From: Sipunculus nudus
Taxonomy: Eukaryota > Annelida > Sipuncula > Golfingiida > Sipunculidae
Direction of reading: 5' to 3'
Assembly: GCA_026874595.1 (NCBI GenBank)
Contig: CM049321.1
Coordinates: 8,058,979 to 8,122,978, forward strand
Length of the DNA stretch: 64,000 nt
Part shown: positions 36,201-47,995 of the stretch, piece after piece
Position numbering within the stretch: position 1 is the stretch's first letter
Layout of the letters: each line of letters opens with the position of its first letter
Notes under the pieces: generated by a model
What the model was told of the DNA's origin: nothing
Databases searched by the model: none
What the model saw: only the letters and a program-made list of their open reading frames with translations
Translations under genes and position numbers: made by a program

Positions 36201-36306
36201 CACATAAATTTGTCAAAATATGGGTAGGTGAACAGATGGCTTTACGGGAAAACCCTGGTCATCTCCGTAAAAGCAGTTAACAGCTTTACCCAACCTGATC
36301 TTGGTA

Positions 36307-36480
36307 CAGTGGATCCCCACAACTACAACCATATCTGGGACTGACCAAAGTCGTTCTTATTTGGGGGTGGTCATATTTGTAAAATTATAAAAATATAAAT
36401 CATACATTTGGGACCAGGAAAAGGGCTCATAATTGTGGGGTTGCCGCAATTGTTGAGTGGTTGCAAGGCATGGTTCCACT
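36307..36480. mobile_element. CAGTGGAACC-type MITE
   Basis: The ends ACAGTGGATCCCCACAA and (reversed) AGTGGAACCATGCC bracket about 174 bp. The interior is partly self-complementary ('gggggtggtcata', 'gggactgacc'). It is related in layout to 54,569-54,744. Confidence 0.55.
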
Positions 36481-36589
36481 CTATTAGTTTTGTGTCTGTA
36501 AGAACTGCACCCAGAGAACAATTCAACTGGATTTTCAATGAATGAGCCAGCCAATTGAAATCTTATTATCAAAAGGACTACAATTCACA

Positions 36590-36960
36590 ATACTCCACTA
36601 CCATGGCATCTCACCTCTTGTGGACGTCGTTATTATAACATTAGACTTTCCATTAAACTTCACGTGGGTTAAAACCGAGGAATGTCAACTACATGCTCCA
36701 CCAGTAATGGTCTGCTGGTGCGTTCTGCAGCTGGATCGTAAATCTACAGGAGATCCAGCGACTGACAGCAACAGATGGCCAGGTTAGACAGGTTATCATC
36801 ACTTGTGATGCTGTCGCAGCCCATGTCTCAGTAATGGTACCTGCCAGCATTGAAAGGAGTCACCCCTGATCACGAATCAGTCATTCATCCAGACAGCCCT
36901 GTCATATCACTGTCCTGAGGCTGTCTGCATGCCAATGCAACCTCAGTTTTGAAAATTTTG
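36590..36960. other. Unique higher-complexity island
   Basis: Moderate GC, no repeats and many CAG/CTG words, with no supported exon. It may be a regulatory element. It directly borders the TIR element that follows. Confidence 0.25.
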
Positions 36961-36975
36961 ATGCATGATGCTTTA

Positions 36976-37983
36976 TACTGTGGTTGCCTTTATATCGGCG
37001 GGGCTGAATTTTCGCGGTTTTTGTATTTTTAAAAGTTTCACGGGGTTACATTTTCACGCTCTCATTAGTTTAGTAGTATAATTTAATTTTTAAATATGAA
37101 ACTATGAACTGTAATGACCAAATTATTTAATAAACCGCGGATTTCACTATTTTCTAGGTCTACTAATTCTCTGTCCGGAACTCAGGATACTAGTATCGCA
37201 CGTTCGAACAGTCACGCTGAGCCGTCACGTGCGGGGAGCATTGACCCAGCTGGATGTAATTAGTTCAGGGCAAGGCTCATTCTAAACAACTCTTTTCCCA
37301 CTGTTCTACGGCAATTTGGCCCCATAATGAACTGTGACCTTCCAAATATATTCAAAATTCATGTCATCACTAGCCAATCAAACATTGTTTGGCGCGTCAT
37401 GAATTCGGCAGTGACAGAATTAGTCCTTTATACAGTTACAGGGTGGCGCTTCCCTAGCGACTATGTTCACTACTTTAGTGGCAAATTTATTCATTAACAA
37501 TAAGTAAATACGGCACAATGTGAAATAGTACCCTCTACTCAATATTCTTTTAAGCGGAACCGGATGTCATCTGGCTTGGCACACATACACGTAATTTTTA
37601 AATATTACTGCTTGGCGGGCATTAACACTTTCCAAGCTCCAGTCATGTGCCGTGGGGCAGGAAAAAACTACCAGGCACGCCCAACCGGTCAGCACATCCT
37701 TGCAAAGGGTCACGGTTTTTGCATCTAAGCCAACGGATGCTATTTTAAGTGGACCCTGTTATTCTCCCTGAATCATGTTATTTATATGCACCAGGCTCGA
37801 TAGACATCACAACGTAACCGAAGATTAATTTCAACTGTCACCAACTATCGGCAGCTTCTAAAATTAACGATAATGGCCTGGCATATATGCATTCAAAACT
37901 GCGTGGTGTCAATTTCGCGGTCAGAGACCGACCGTGAATATCGCGAATTTGAAACCACCACAAATAAGAAGACAACCACAGTA
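36976..37983. mobile_element. 1-kb TIR-bounded block with CpG-rich interior
   Basis: TACTGTGGTTG at 36,976 and its exact complement CAACCACAGTA ending at 37,983 form an 11-bp perfect inverted repeat with TA at both outer edges, as in Tc1/mariner-type elements. Next to each end is TTTCGCGG-type sequence, typical of a short MITE common in marine invertebrates. Between the halves (37,150-37,880) lie some 35 or more CpGs, a CACGTG E-box (37,226) and a CCAAT-like motif (about 37,373). That interior may be an insertion, captured host promoter DNA or element sequence. No coding frame is seen. Confidence 0.5.
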
Positions 37984-38079
37984 TATAAATGTTGTTCTTA
38001 AGTTTATCAACAGAAGGCAGTTGCATGCCTTGGTCAGGCATCAGACACAATATTATCCTTGGACAGATTACGCTTCCTG

Positions 38080-38356
38080 GATCAGATCCAGTTTTTGTTG
38101 TTTATCTCTGCTGGGAGGGTATGCTTACATTCTCGTTTGTGTTTGCATGTTCATAACATAACTTGCACATTCATGAAAGGAATCAACTGACATTTTCAGG
38201 TTATTTTGGGAATGGACATATGATGAATTGATTAGATTTTGGTATGGATCGAGCACATGATCCGGATCCATTCACTCATGAATGAATGAACCTGAGAATA
38301 TGTCTCAAATAAGAGAATGGCAGGGGATTGCATTCAGTAGAATACCGACTTCTAGT
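38080..38356 (+). repeat. Dispersed repeat family B, copy 3
   Basis: It carries 'cattttcaggttattttggg', 'gagcacatgatccggatcc' and 'ggattgcattcagtagaat' in family order, but lacks the middle 'attcacaaatgtacag' part. Confidence 0.65.
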
Positions 38357-40828
38357 TGGTCAAAAGATACAGGTCTTTAGATCTCAATCAGGTGGCAGCA
38401 GTTAACTAAATCTATTAAGAACTGAATCTAGTGAGAGGCAGTAAGATGATGAAAACAGCTCCACCTATCAGACATACCAGTAAATAATTGCATCACAATG
38501 TTACTATCACATGATGCATCGCCATTAACACTTTGTTCATAGTGAAGCTGACTTTAAAGTTTTCTTCATTCCTTTATAAAATTTATGAGTTAAAAGCTTA
38601 ATAATAGTTCCTGAGAACTTGATTTTGTGTATTATGATTTAAGCTACAAGAAACAATAATAATATTTGATGAAATTAATATTTACATATGTAATGTTAAA
38701 TGAATAAAAGTGAGCAAAAATTTTCAGCATCAACTGTGAAACTAGAATAGCTTTACTTTTGCAGGTGCAAAAACATATATGTCCCCCCCCCCCCCCATGG
38801 GCCATCATGAAAGGCGAGTAGGAAAAATATGGACTATCTCAAAAGTTAAGGCTTTCTTGAAATTTATACATCTGCTGATTGAAGCTGAGTCACCAGCTAT
38901 TGTTTTGAACTCTTCAGAAAACTCAGAGGAAACTGTGTGTTAAATCTATTGACAACATGGGGTTCACAAAAATTTTACATTTCAATGGATTAATAAATTC
39001 AACCTTGAAGATCAAGCTCACCAATTTTTGATCTTCTCAAAATTTTGGTAGAAACGATTTGTATATCAAATTTCAGGAGGGAAATGTAGCCCTAAAAAGT
39101 TATTGCATTTGCAAGATCCCAAAAATGACAAGACAGCAACAGTCACAACTGACCACGACAAAAGACAATGGCATTGTAATCAATTAACATCACTCCCCTA
39201 GAGGTGGAAGACAAAATGACATGTGCACACTGACAGCATAATCACCAATCACAGGCTAGTCAGATTTACATATCCATCATTAGATATGACATTGATAGTC
39301 AGCATCATTATCAAAGCAAGAACACACTTAGCCAGTGATATCAGTCATTCTGACAGACTAACACTACAGTCAACATGACCTATCACATCAGACTGTCAGT
39401 CCTGCCTGGCCTGAGATAACCATGTTTACAGCACACCTCCAGCGCTGGTCCGGGTCTGGCTAAACTACTTAGACTATTATAGTATGTAATTTCATTGCTT
39501 CATGTCCACCTGTTTTTTTGCAATGATAATTGTTATTAAAGGGGGGGGGGGGGGGGAGATTTAAATGGTAAAGTAGGGCAGTAGATTAGGGGGTCTAATT
39601 TTCAACATGGTTTATACATACATGGTTTACACCTTATTTAAGAGAACAAAATCATTTAAAAATACAAGAAATCTGTCAATGTTTTTATAACATATCAGTC
39701 CCGCAAATATCAGTCAAGATCACTGACCACATGCAAAAACAGCCTCAATTGAAAGCTGCTGATTGGATGATGTCATGTAAGCACTCCAAATTTTGACAAA
39801 TTCTGTATTAATAAGTAATCCCCCAAGTCTTGCACCTTAAGTCCCTCAGGTTTAAGACTTGAGGGAAAGATTTATTAATAAACCAATGTGTATTTTATGT
39901 ATTCTATTTTTGCCTCCAAAATATGACAATACAGTATAGTACATAACATATCAAAATCCATAAACAGTTGGTAACATATCTATTTGCACTGATATATCAA
40001 CACTTGTAATTGTGTATATACATGTATCAATATAAATTTTGCTGAAAAACCAAAACCTAAGAAACATTCATATGGAATCAGTTATTTCAGAAATATTTCT
40101 TTTGCATAGCAACTATGTAGGACAACTTTGTATCAAGTATGTAAAACTGTCTCTGAACTTGCTATTGCTGAGCAATTGATATACAGTAGGGCTTCTGAGG
40201 GATATTGATCATTTTGCAAATATGGATACCAATAATAAATAAAAAAGATTTTCATGTACCTGCACACTATAGAAAAAGATTAGTATTATTTAATATTCAT
40301 ATATATTGTTCTTGTTTAGTTGAATATTTCCAAAAAACAAAACTCCCTGTATATATTTTTTTTCAATACATGATTGCAATCCCATGATGGCTTTTTCTCT
40401 GGACTCGGAACCTGTGCCGTCGCCACTAAAAATAAATTTATCCCCTGGTGATCGCATCAGCTTTTCTCCTGAATAGGAGGCAATCGCATATCCTGTGACC
40501 TTTGACTTTTATATCAACCTCCAAAAAAAACACAAACTGAACATTGGAACAGGGTTTATAATCCCTGGAGACAAATGGGATGACCTTTTCTGGATTAGTG
40601 GGCAAATAATCTTATTTTTCTGGGCTGAACGATATTTGCAAAGACTGGGAATGTGATAACATAGCCATGCCGATATGTTCAATACTAAGTCTTCTCTTCT
40701 TCGCCCCTGATGTCCTAATCACAAAAAACTTGAAATATTCTTTATGCTCTATGCTGGATGGTATATCCTCCAATACCTTCATTATATATGGCTGTATCAT
40801 GATGACCATCAATGTATGTATCATACAA
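38357..40828. other. Mostly AT-rich single-copy sequence
   Basis: Homopolymer runs of C at about 38,784-38,797 and G (about 16) at 39,541-39,556. A more complex segment lies at about 39,190-39,440. A frame on the minus strand (40,612-40,800) has reasonable codon content but is fused in frame to MITE sequence, so I do not call it. A TATAG/CAG|GTACAT motif near 40,258 resembles a weak recursive splice site. Confidence 0.4.
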
Positions 40829-40997
40829 TACAGTGAAACCTGTGTTATGGGACCACCCATGGGACAGACCAAAAGTGGTCTTAAATCACATGGGGTCTTT
40901 TTTGACAGGTCAGTTATATCCAATGTGAATGCTTTTGTTTTACCCAAATGTGGCCTTAATAACAGACAGGTGATTTTTAAAACATGTTCCACTGTAC
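40829..40997. mobile_element. CAGTGGAACC-type MITE, complete copy
   Basis: TACAGTGAAACCTGT and (reversed) TACAGTGGAACATGT form a 13-of-15 inverted repeat with terminal TA. The length is 169 bp. The interior 'gacaggtcagttata' and 'caatgtgaatgctttt' is shared with 21,774-21,912 and with the split copy at 51.3/52.0 kb. Confidence 0.75.
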
Positions 40998-42339
40998 TTA
41001 CATGCTTGTGTTATATATACAATGGTTAGTTTAGTATATTCTCATTCATAATATGAAATAATGTACCAGCTAGAACATGACATGAAACTCTGCAAACCTC
41101 AATCAGTGCACTGAATCTGAATGTTTTCACCTGAGATACATCAACAAGTTTTTCATTTAAGCAAACATTTTGATTAACAAACAACTCTTTTTCATTCCCT
41201 AATATACAAAAACGTACATTAAACACTACAATTAGTCAGTATGATATCAGCGTAGGATCAACCAAGTCTATTTAACCAGCAAGGGCTGTTACAGTAAGGG
41301 GAGGAGGTGAATGGGTTAAAATTTGTAACCCTTCTCTATTGGGATATAAATTATCTTTTTTTCTGCAGTACTTTCTGGAATTTTTCACCCCAGAATATGT
41401 GTCCCATTTTGTGTCTTGATGGTATTAATCAACTGGTGTGGATAGTAAAACCTTCACTGCCGAAATTCATAGATCCTCACTATAACGATATCTTGTACCA
41501 TGTGAACTACCATTGGCTACTGATGGCAGAGAAGGGGGGGGGGGGGACGATTATAAGACAAGGATCATATCATATATGATAATTACAGATCCAGGAACCC
41601 TAATTAACATGCTACTAGTTTATATGCTATAACTAAAAATAGGAGACACTATATATATAAACATAAGAAATGTGTTCAAACATTTCTTTTAATGATGCCA
41701 CATCATTGCAACAGCTATAGCCTGTTCATGAATCACTACAGATATACTAAACTGCTAAAAAAATGGACTGGCACTTAAAATACAATTTATCAGAATTTGT
41801 TCAGTGCATTCTAGGTAACCATAAAATTCACTCCCGTGAAATGCTTGGACAAAAACTCTGCGCAACCGAGGTCAACCGAAACCTAATACCTCATTAGTGG
41901 ATTGTTACTTGACCAAACATTTCTTTCTTGTAGTGTTTCATGTTTCCAGCACCACGCTGACTTTCCTCCTTAACACAGTGTTGATGTTCATAAAACCCAG
42001 CACGTTTTTTTTTTGTAGACATGATGCTAACCTAATCTTACAAATTACCCCCTCAGACCTAATGATACAGCCTTCTGGGACAGGCAGACTGAAATAGCAC
42101 TTGTTAACAAGTGTTGGAGCCTCATTTTAAATGAACAGCCCCCAGCCAACCCCTGTGTGTCCGGATATCCAAGCAGAATGTTGTCATGGCGCTGCATGCG
42201 TCTCCTGAGATATTCATGATGTCATAATATTATACACTTTACCCTCTCTGGATGCATAGTGGGTGGTTGTTCCAGATCTGCTTCTGATATAAAATAATAG
42301 AAATTACACTGCCAACAATTTTTTCTTAGTTAACTTAAT
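40998..42339. other. No confident feature
   Basis: A G-run at about 41,535-41,547. More complex unique sequence at about 41,820-41,880 and 42,110-42,260. No supported exon. Confidence 0.4.
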
Positions 42340-42625
42340 TTTCTTAATACAAGATATATTATCTTTTTTAAGACAAGATATATTATCTTGTCAGAAGATA
42401 CTGACTCCCAAGAAAATATTTTTTGTCACAAGATATTTTTTTTTATCAGCAAGCCAATCCACAATGTGGATGCGTGATATTATTTCATGTATAAGATGCA
42501 TTTTTCTGATACCAAGAAAAATTATCTTATCAGAAGTAAAAAAAACCTTGTTAATGAAAAGTTTTCTTTTCCACTACAAGAAAGCTTTTCTTGGCACTTG
42601 ATATTTTTTTTCTAACAGCAGGAAA
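42340..42625. repeat. Repeat with 'cttatcagaa' and 'agatatttttt' motifs, copy 1
   Basis: Alternating direct and inverted versions of 'aagatatattatcttgtcag', with 'gatattttttttctaacagca' near the end. A second copy lies at 56,805-56,945. The self-complementary layout suggests a foldback-type MITE. Confidence 0.55.
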
Positions 42626-42639
42626 TTATAGGGAGTGAT

Positions 42640-43330
42640 GTATTGCAGCGCTACCAGGATCTTTGTGTCAGGGAATTAGTAAAATACAAACAATAAGTCC
42701 TCAAGCAGTAGAGTCGGTATATTCAGTAAATACATGTATACAGCCTACTGGTCAGTTGATGTATCCAGCTCAGTAGTCAATTCAAATCTGCCGCTGCCAA
42801 AACATCTTGCAGCCTCATTACAGATAACCCTGACGCTACCAGCATGAAGCTGATTGGTTCTTCATTAAGGCTGGTAGCATCATGTAGGAATGCAGTTACA
42901 TATACATTATTATACAAAAACTACTTAATGTAATTAAATGAAACTTCACATGCAGGAATCTGTATAAAACTATTATAAAGTTATTTCTTACTGTAGAATT
43001 GATTACAAAGTTAAGAACTTGAACTGTCACAGAAAATTCACTTAAATCATAATTGCAGCATTACTAAATAAGGTACAATGATGAAAGCTTCAGGGTGAAT
43101 CAATGGTTTAACAATCTAGCTGTATTACAAATATGAAGCCAATAAGTATCATACTGAGTGATTTAAAGAAGAATCATTATTGCCCAATTAACAAACACAC
43201 TGTGGGTGTTTGTCCGGTGGGTTGACCACATGGTGTTACACAAAGGAAAAGACAAGCCCACAGCAAGGTTCTGCACATATAAAGTTAATAGTACAGCTTG
43301 AACATATACAATTAATTAGTATTAATTAAC
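42640..43330 (+). repeat. Duplicated segment, copy 1 (interrupted)
   Basis: From 'cagcgctaccaggatctttg' through 'ggtatattcagtaaata', 'cagttgatgtatccagctca' and 'gacgctaccagcatgaagc' it parallels 47,490-47,995. It carries about 250 bp (roughly 42,960-43,260) that the other copy lacks. Its 3' flank resumes at 46,045 with 'attaagctctacca', after the inserted element at 43,331-46,044. Confidence 0.75.
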
Positions 43331-46044
43331 TAGACATTTCTTGGCACCGCAGGTGCCAGAGTATCCCCAGACATAGTAGGTCCCCCCCCCCCCTTTAAGA
43401 ACAGACCCTCATTTTGTTTTTTTATTTGTTCTCATGATAAGTGGTCATATCATCATGATATGGATGATTGTATGTTGACACGTCGTACTATGAGGAACAA
43501 GGCATTGTAATTTGTTTAATAAATTTCATTATTATTATCAGTCTCCTTGTTGCTGACGTAGGTTTCCCACAAACAATCCACAATCTTGTTGAAGATGTTG
43601 GTCCTGTGACCTTGATCTTTTTAGAGATGTGTCCTGTGACCTTGACCTTTGACCTCATGACCCCAAAATCAATTTGGGTCTTGCTTTTCCAATGGGACAT
43701 ATGCAAGTCAAGTTTGAAATCTATACATCAATAAAGCAGGAATGATCATCCAGAAACTAATTTTTTTTACAGGTGGCTCCTGAGACCTTAACCTTTGACC
43801 TTGTGACCTTAAATTGATAATTTTCTTCCTCTCTTGGCAGGAGAACTATATGTGCAAGATGGAAGATCTGAGATGAAATGTTTGGCTGAAAATGCATCCA
43901 CATCTTTTTAAAGATGTGTCATGTGATCTTGACCTTTGACCTCGTGACCTCAAAATCAATTTTGGTCTTGCTTTTCCAATGGGACATATACAAGTCAAGT
44001 TTGAAAACCATACATCAATAAAAGCAGGAATTATCATCCAGAAACTAATTTTTGGACAGATGGCTCCTGTGACCTTCACCTTTGACCTTGTGACCTCAAA
44101 ATTGATAGGGGTTTTTCACTCTTGGCAGGTGAACTATATGTGCAAGATGAAAGATCTGAGACAAATTGTTTGGCTGAAAATGCATCCACAATCTTTATAA
44201 AGATGTGTCCTGTGACCTTGACCTTTGACCTCATGACCCCAAAATCAATTCGGATCTTGCTTTTCCAATGGGTCAAATTCAAGTCAAGTTTGAAATCCAT
44301 ACATAAATAAAAGAAGGAATTATCATCTAGAAACTAATTTTTGGACAGATGGCTCCTGTGACCTTCACCTTTGACCTTGTGACCTCAAAATTGATAGGGT
44401 TCCTCTCTTGGCAGGTGAACTATATGTGCAAGATGAAAGATCTGAGATGAAATGTTTGGCTGAAAATGCATCCACATCTTTTTAAAGATGTGTCCTGTGA
44501 CCTTGACCTTTGACCTCATGACCCCAAAATCAATTTGGGTCTTGCTTTTCCAATGGGACATATACAGGTCAAGTTTGAAATCCATACATCAACAAAAGCA
44601 GGAATTATCATCCAGAAACTAATTTTTGGACAGATGGCTGCTGTGACCTTCACCTTTGACCTTGTGACCTCAAAATTGATAGGGGTCTTCCACACTTAGC
44701 AGGTGAACTATATGTGCAAGATGAAAGACCTGGGATGAATTATTTGGCTGAAATTGCATCCACAACCTTTTAAAAGAGGTTTCCTGTGACCTTGACCTTT
44801 GACCTCATGACCCCAAAATCAATTTGGGTCTTGCTTTTCCAATGGGACATATGCAAGTCAAGATTGAAATCCATACATCAATAAAAGCAGGAATTATCAT
44901 CCAGAAACTAATTTTTGGACAGATGGCTCCTGTGACCTTCACCTTTGACCTTGTGACCTCAAAACTGATAGGGGTCTTCCTCTATTGGCAGATGACTTAT
45001 ATGTGCAAGATGAAAGGTCTGAGATGAAATGTTTGGCTGAAAATGCATCCACAATCTTTTTAAAGATGTGTCATGTGACCTTGACCTTTGACCTCATGAC
45101 CCCAAAATCAATTGGAGTTTTGCTTTTTCAATGGGACATATATAAGTCAAATTTGAAATCAATGCATCAATAAAAATAGGAATTATCATCCAGAAACTAA
45201 TTTTTGGACAGATAGCTCCTGTGGCCTTGACCTTTGACCTTGTGACCCCAAAATTTATATGGATCATCCACTATTGGCAAGTGAGCTATATATTCAAGAT
45301 GGAAGACCTGGGATGAAAGTTTGGCTTAAAATGCATCCACAGTATCTTTTAAAATGCCAGTCCAGTGACCTTGACCTTTGACCTCATGACCCTAGAACCT
45401 ATAGGGTTCTTACTTTAGTGGTGGGCCATACATAAGTCATTTTTGAAATCCATATGGCTATCAACACTGGAGATATCATAAGAGGTGTGTGATTTTCACC
45501 ATATATGGCAATATTCAAGGTCAAGGCCACTATCATAGGAAAGGTCATGACCCCAATTTAAATAAACATCATCCCATAACCCATACCTATGTATATGCAT
45601 AATATAAAAGAAATCTGTCCATTAGTTTTTGACTTATAAAGCTCAAAGTACTGTAAGGTGGCAATTTTGGGGGTATTAAACGGCATGAAAACAAGTAAAG
45701 AATAATAGTGGCGCCACCAGTTTCTGGAACATGACAACCCTATTCATGATCTTCCATCAACTTGATTTTGGGATAAATCCATGCAAGATTTCTTGAGATA
45801 TTAAAGAATTTGTGTGATTTTCCCCAAAATTGGACCTATTCAAGGTCAAGGACACTCTCCTAGTAAAGGTCATGACCTCATTTTAAATAGGCGTCGTCCT
45901 CTTACCCATATCTATACATATACCAAGTTTGGTAAAGTTCCGTGAAATATTTTTTGGGTTATCGCGCCAACAAGATTTATATGTGGCGGCGGCGGCGGGA
46001 CCGGTATGAAAACATAGTATCCCCCGACTTTGTCTGGGGATACA
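43331..46044 (+). mobile_element. 2.7-kb pearl/rolling-circle-like element with 288-bp array
   Basis: The boundaries are set by comparison with the empty paralogous site at 47,961-47,995. AATTAA flanks both ends. Near the left end are a GGCACC-GCA-GGTGCC hairpin and GTATCCCCAGACATAGT; near the right end is a hairpin GTATCCCC...GGGGATAC (46,017-46,043) whose arm repeats the left motif inverted. The core holds seven units of about 288 bp, with GACCTC.TGACC at 43,651, 43,938, 44,227, 44,512, 44,801, 45,090 and 45,380. Each unit is a diverged dimer. A GGC-rich stretch lies at about 45,983-45,999. Short frames inside are repeat artefacts. Confidence 0.8.
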
Positions 46045-46744
46045 ATTAAGCTCTACCATAGATGCAAGAAAATTTAATTAATCTTCCATTTTTGGCAGTG
46101 TAACTTAATGACTTTTTGGGGTTGTTTTTGAGTGAGGGACTTTTGCTAGGATTACTATACATTATGTGTGATGAGATTTCTTGTAGTCATTTTTAGTTTA
46201 AATTAAAAACAGTTTGAAATTGTGTGTGATATATCAGGAAGAGTGTTTTAAATAATCCTGCTTCTGCTTATATCAAGTACAACAGATATGAGTATTAAGA
46301 ACCAAGCAGTTTTCTATGGAAAATTAGAAGTGTTACTAAATTTTCTCTGTATATCGATACAGTAATACAGCCAAAATGATCAAGTATGAGATATGGTAGG
46401 AGATTTTGCCTTTACCTGACAGTTTGCAAAATTTTAAGTCTGTAGCTATTTAAACAATTTCTAATTTTACCCTGTGAATGAACTGTTGGCTAGGTTGTTG
46501 GACTGAGAGATGACAGACTTTGGGGTGTTAAAGGAAGTATAGTAAAGCATGACAGATCCTTAGCTGAGCCAAAACAAATAGTATTGATAAAAGCAAGGTC
46601 CCCCCAAACCTTAAGATCATAAAACAGTCACATATGCACCATTAGAGACATGTTACAGAAACTTGCATTAGGACCACATTTTTTTTTTTGGTAATATATC
46701 ATTGTCTTTAATGCCATAATACAATATACATTATACATGTCAAG
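46045..46744. other. No feature recognised
   Basis: AT-rich single-copy sequence with a T-run near 46,679-46,689. Confidence 0.45.
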
Positions 46745-46930
46745 ATGCCATTAGAAGGCGACAAATTCTTGTAACGGAGAGGTCCGTGCCAGATCTATTA
46801 CAGGAGTTAATGAGCTGTAAACTGGGTATGCTACAGCACTGACACCCACGCCAGTCAACCTCCATCAGACCTCATGTACAGACTCCAGACTGAAGCAGTC
46901 ATCCAATACTGATCAAAAAGACTGTCTGCT
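46745..46930. other. Unique higher-complexity island
   Basis: About 185 bp with more GC and several CpGs, no frame with splice context and no second copy here. Candidate conserved non-coding element. Confidence 0.25.
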
Positions 46931-47149
46931 CTCACATCATGTTTGGTAAAGAAAACAAAATAAGGATTCAAATTTCATGTAGCCTACAGGCACAGAAACT
47001 TGATTTTTTTGGCATGGACCTGTCATTCAGTAAAAGAACAGGAACAAATTGACCATTAAAAATCTGGCCCTGACATTGTTTTGCTTGTAAATCCCCATGA
47101 GATTTCAAGCATTTAAAAACATTTCTTTTGAATATGATGATTGTCTCTG

Positions 47150-47470
47150 CCAGGAGTACATGCTTTCATCCCTGTTTGTGTGTGTGTGTTTGTTTGTTCA
47201 CAATATAATTAGGTCACAACAATCATGAACTGAAAAAAGAACTCTTTCTCTATATCTTATAAACTGAATCACATGAAATTTCTGGGGAATTTTGGGAATA
47301 GGTCAATGAAGATTTGATTAGATTTTGGTGAAGATCTAGCACATGATCCAGATTCATGAACATCATGAAGGAATATTCACAAATGTACAGTCACTTCTGC
47401 ATAAAGGAACAAGTAGTATGGGCCAAATGAGTGAATTTATTTAATACAAACAATAGGTTCTGAGATCCTC
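47150..47470 (+). repeat. Dispersed repeat family B, copy 4
   Basis: It includes 'ttgtgtgtgtgtgtttg', 'cacatgaaatttctggggaa', 'tagcacatgatccagattca', 'gaatattcacaaatgtacag' and 'tgggccaaatgagtgaat'. The closing segment is eroded. Confidence 0.7.
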
Positions 47471-47489
47471 CAACAACAGGGTTCCCCCA

Positions 47490-47995
47490 CAAGGCAGTTA
47501 TTGTAGCGCTAGGGGGATCTTGTGTTTGTGGGGAAATTAGCAAAACACAAACAATAATAATAAGTCTTCAAGTGGTAGAGTTGGTATATTCAGTAAATAT
47601 ATGTATACATCATGCTGGTCAGTTGATGTTGTCCAGCTCAGTGGTCAATTCAAATCTGCTGCTGTCCAGACATCTGGCAGCATCATTATACTTTGACCCT
47701 GATGCTACCAGGGTGACACTGATGGGCTGCTCATTAACACTGATAGGATCATGCCAAGATACATACATTTACATTCTATTACAGCCATTAACATAAACCT
47801 GTGTTTCTTCATGTTACTGACACATTATACAAAAACTTCTTTATCAAATTAACAGAAATTTTACATCCACATGAAATGTGACCCAAAGATTATACATTTA
47901 GAAAATGGTATCAACGCATGGTTCTTCACATATAAAGTTAATAGTACAATTTGAACATAAACAATTAATTAGCATTACCTAATTAAGCTCTACCA
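47490..47995 (+). repeat. Duplicated segment, copy 2 (uninterrupted)
   Basis: Parallel to 42,640-43,330 at roughly 75-80 percent by eye, ending 'acaattaattagcattacct' and then 'aattaagctctacca'. It keeps the site into which the 2.7-kb element inserted in copy 1. A 74-codon frame inside is not supported. Confidence 0.75.

Noticed and set aside
40612-40992. 126-codon minus-strand frame
   Set aside because: Its N-terminal part is translated from the MITE at 40,829-40,997. The remainder looks natural but has no acceptor with a pyrimidine tract.
43488-45173. Eight or so 60-77-codon frames on both strands
   Set aside because: All fall within the 288-bp tandem array and repeat with it.
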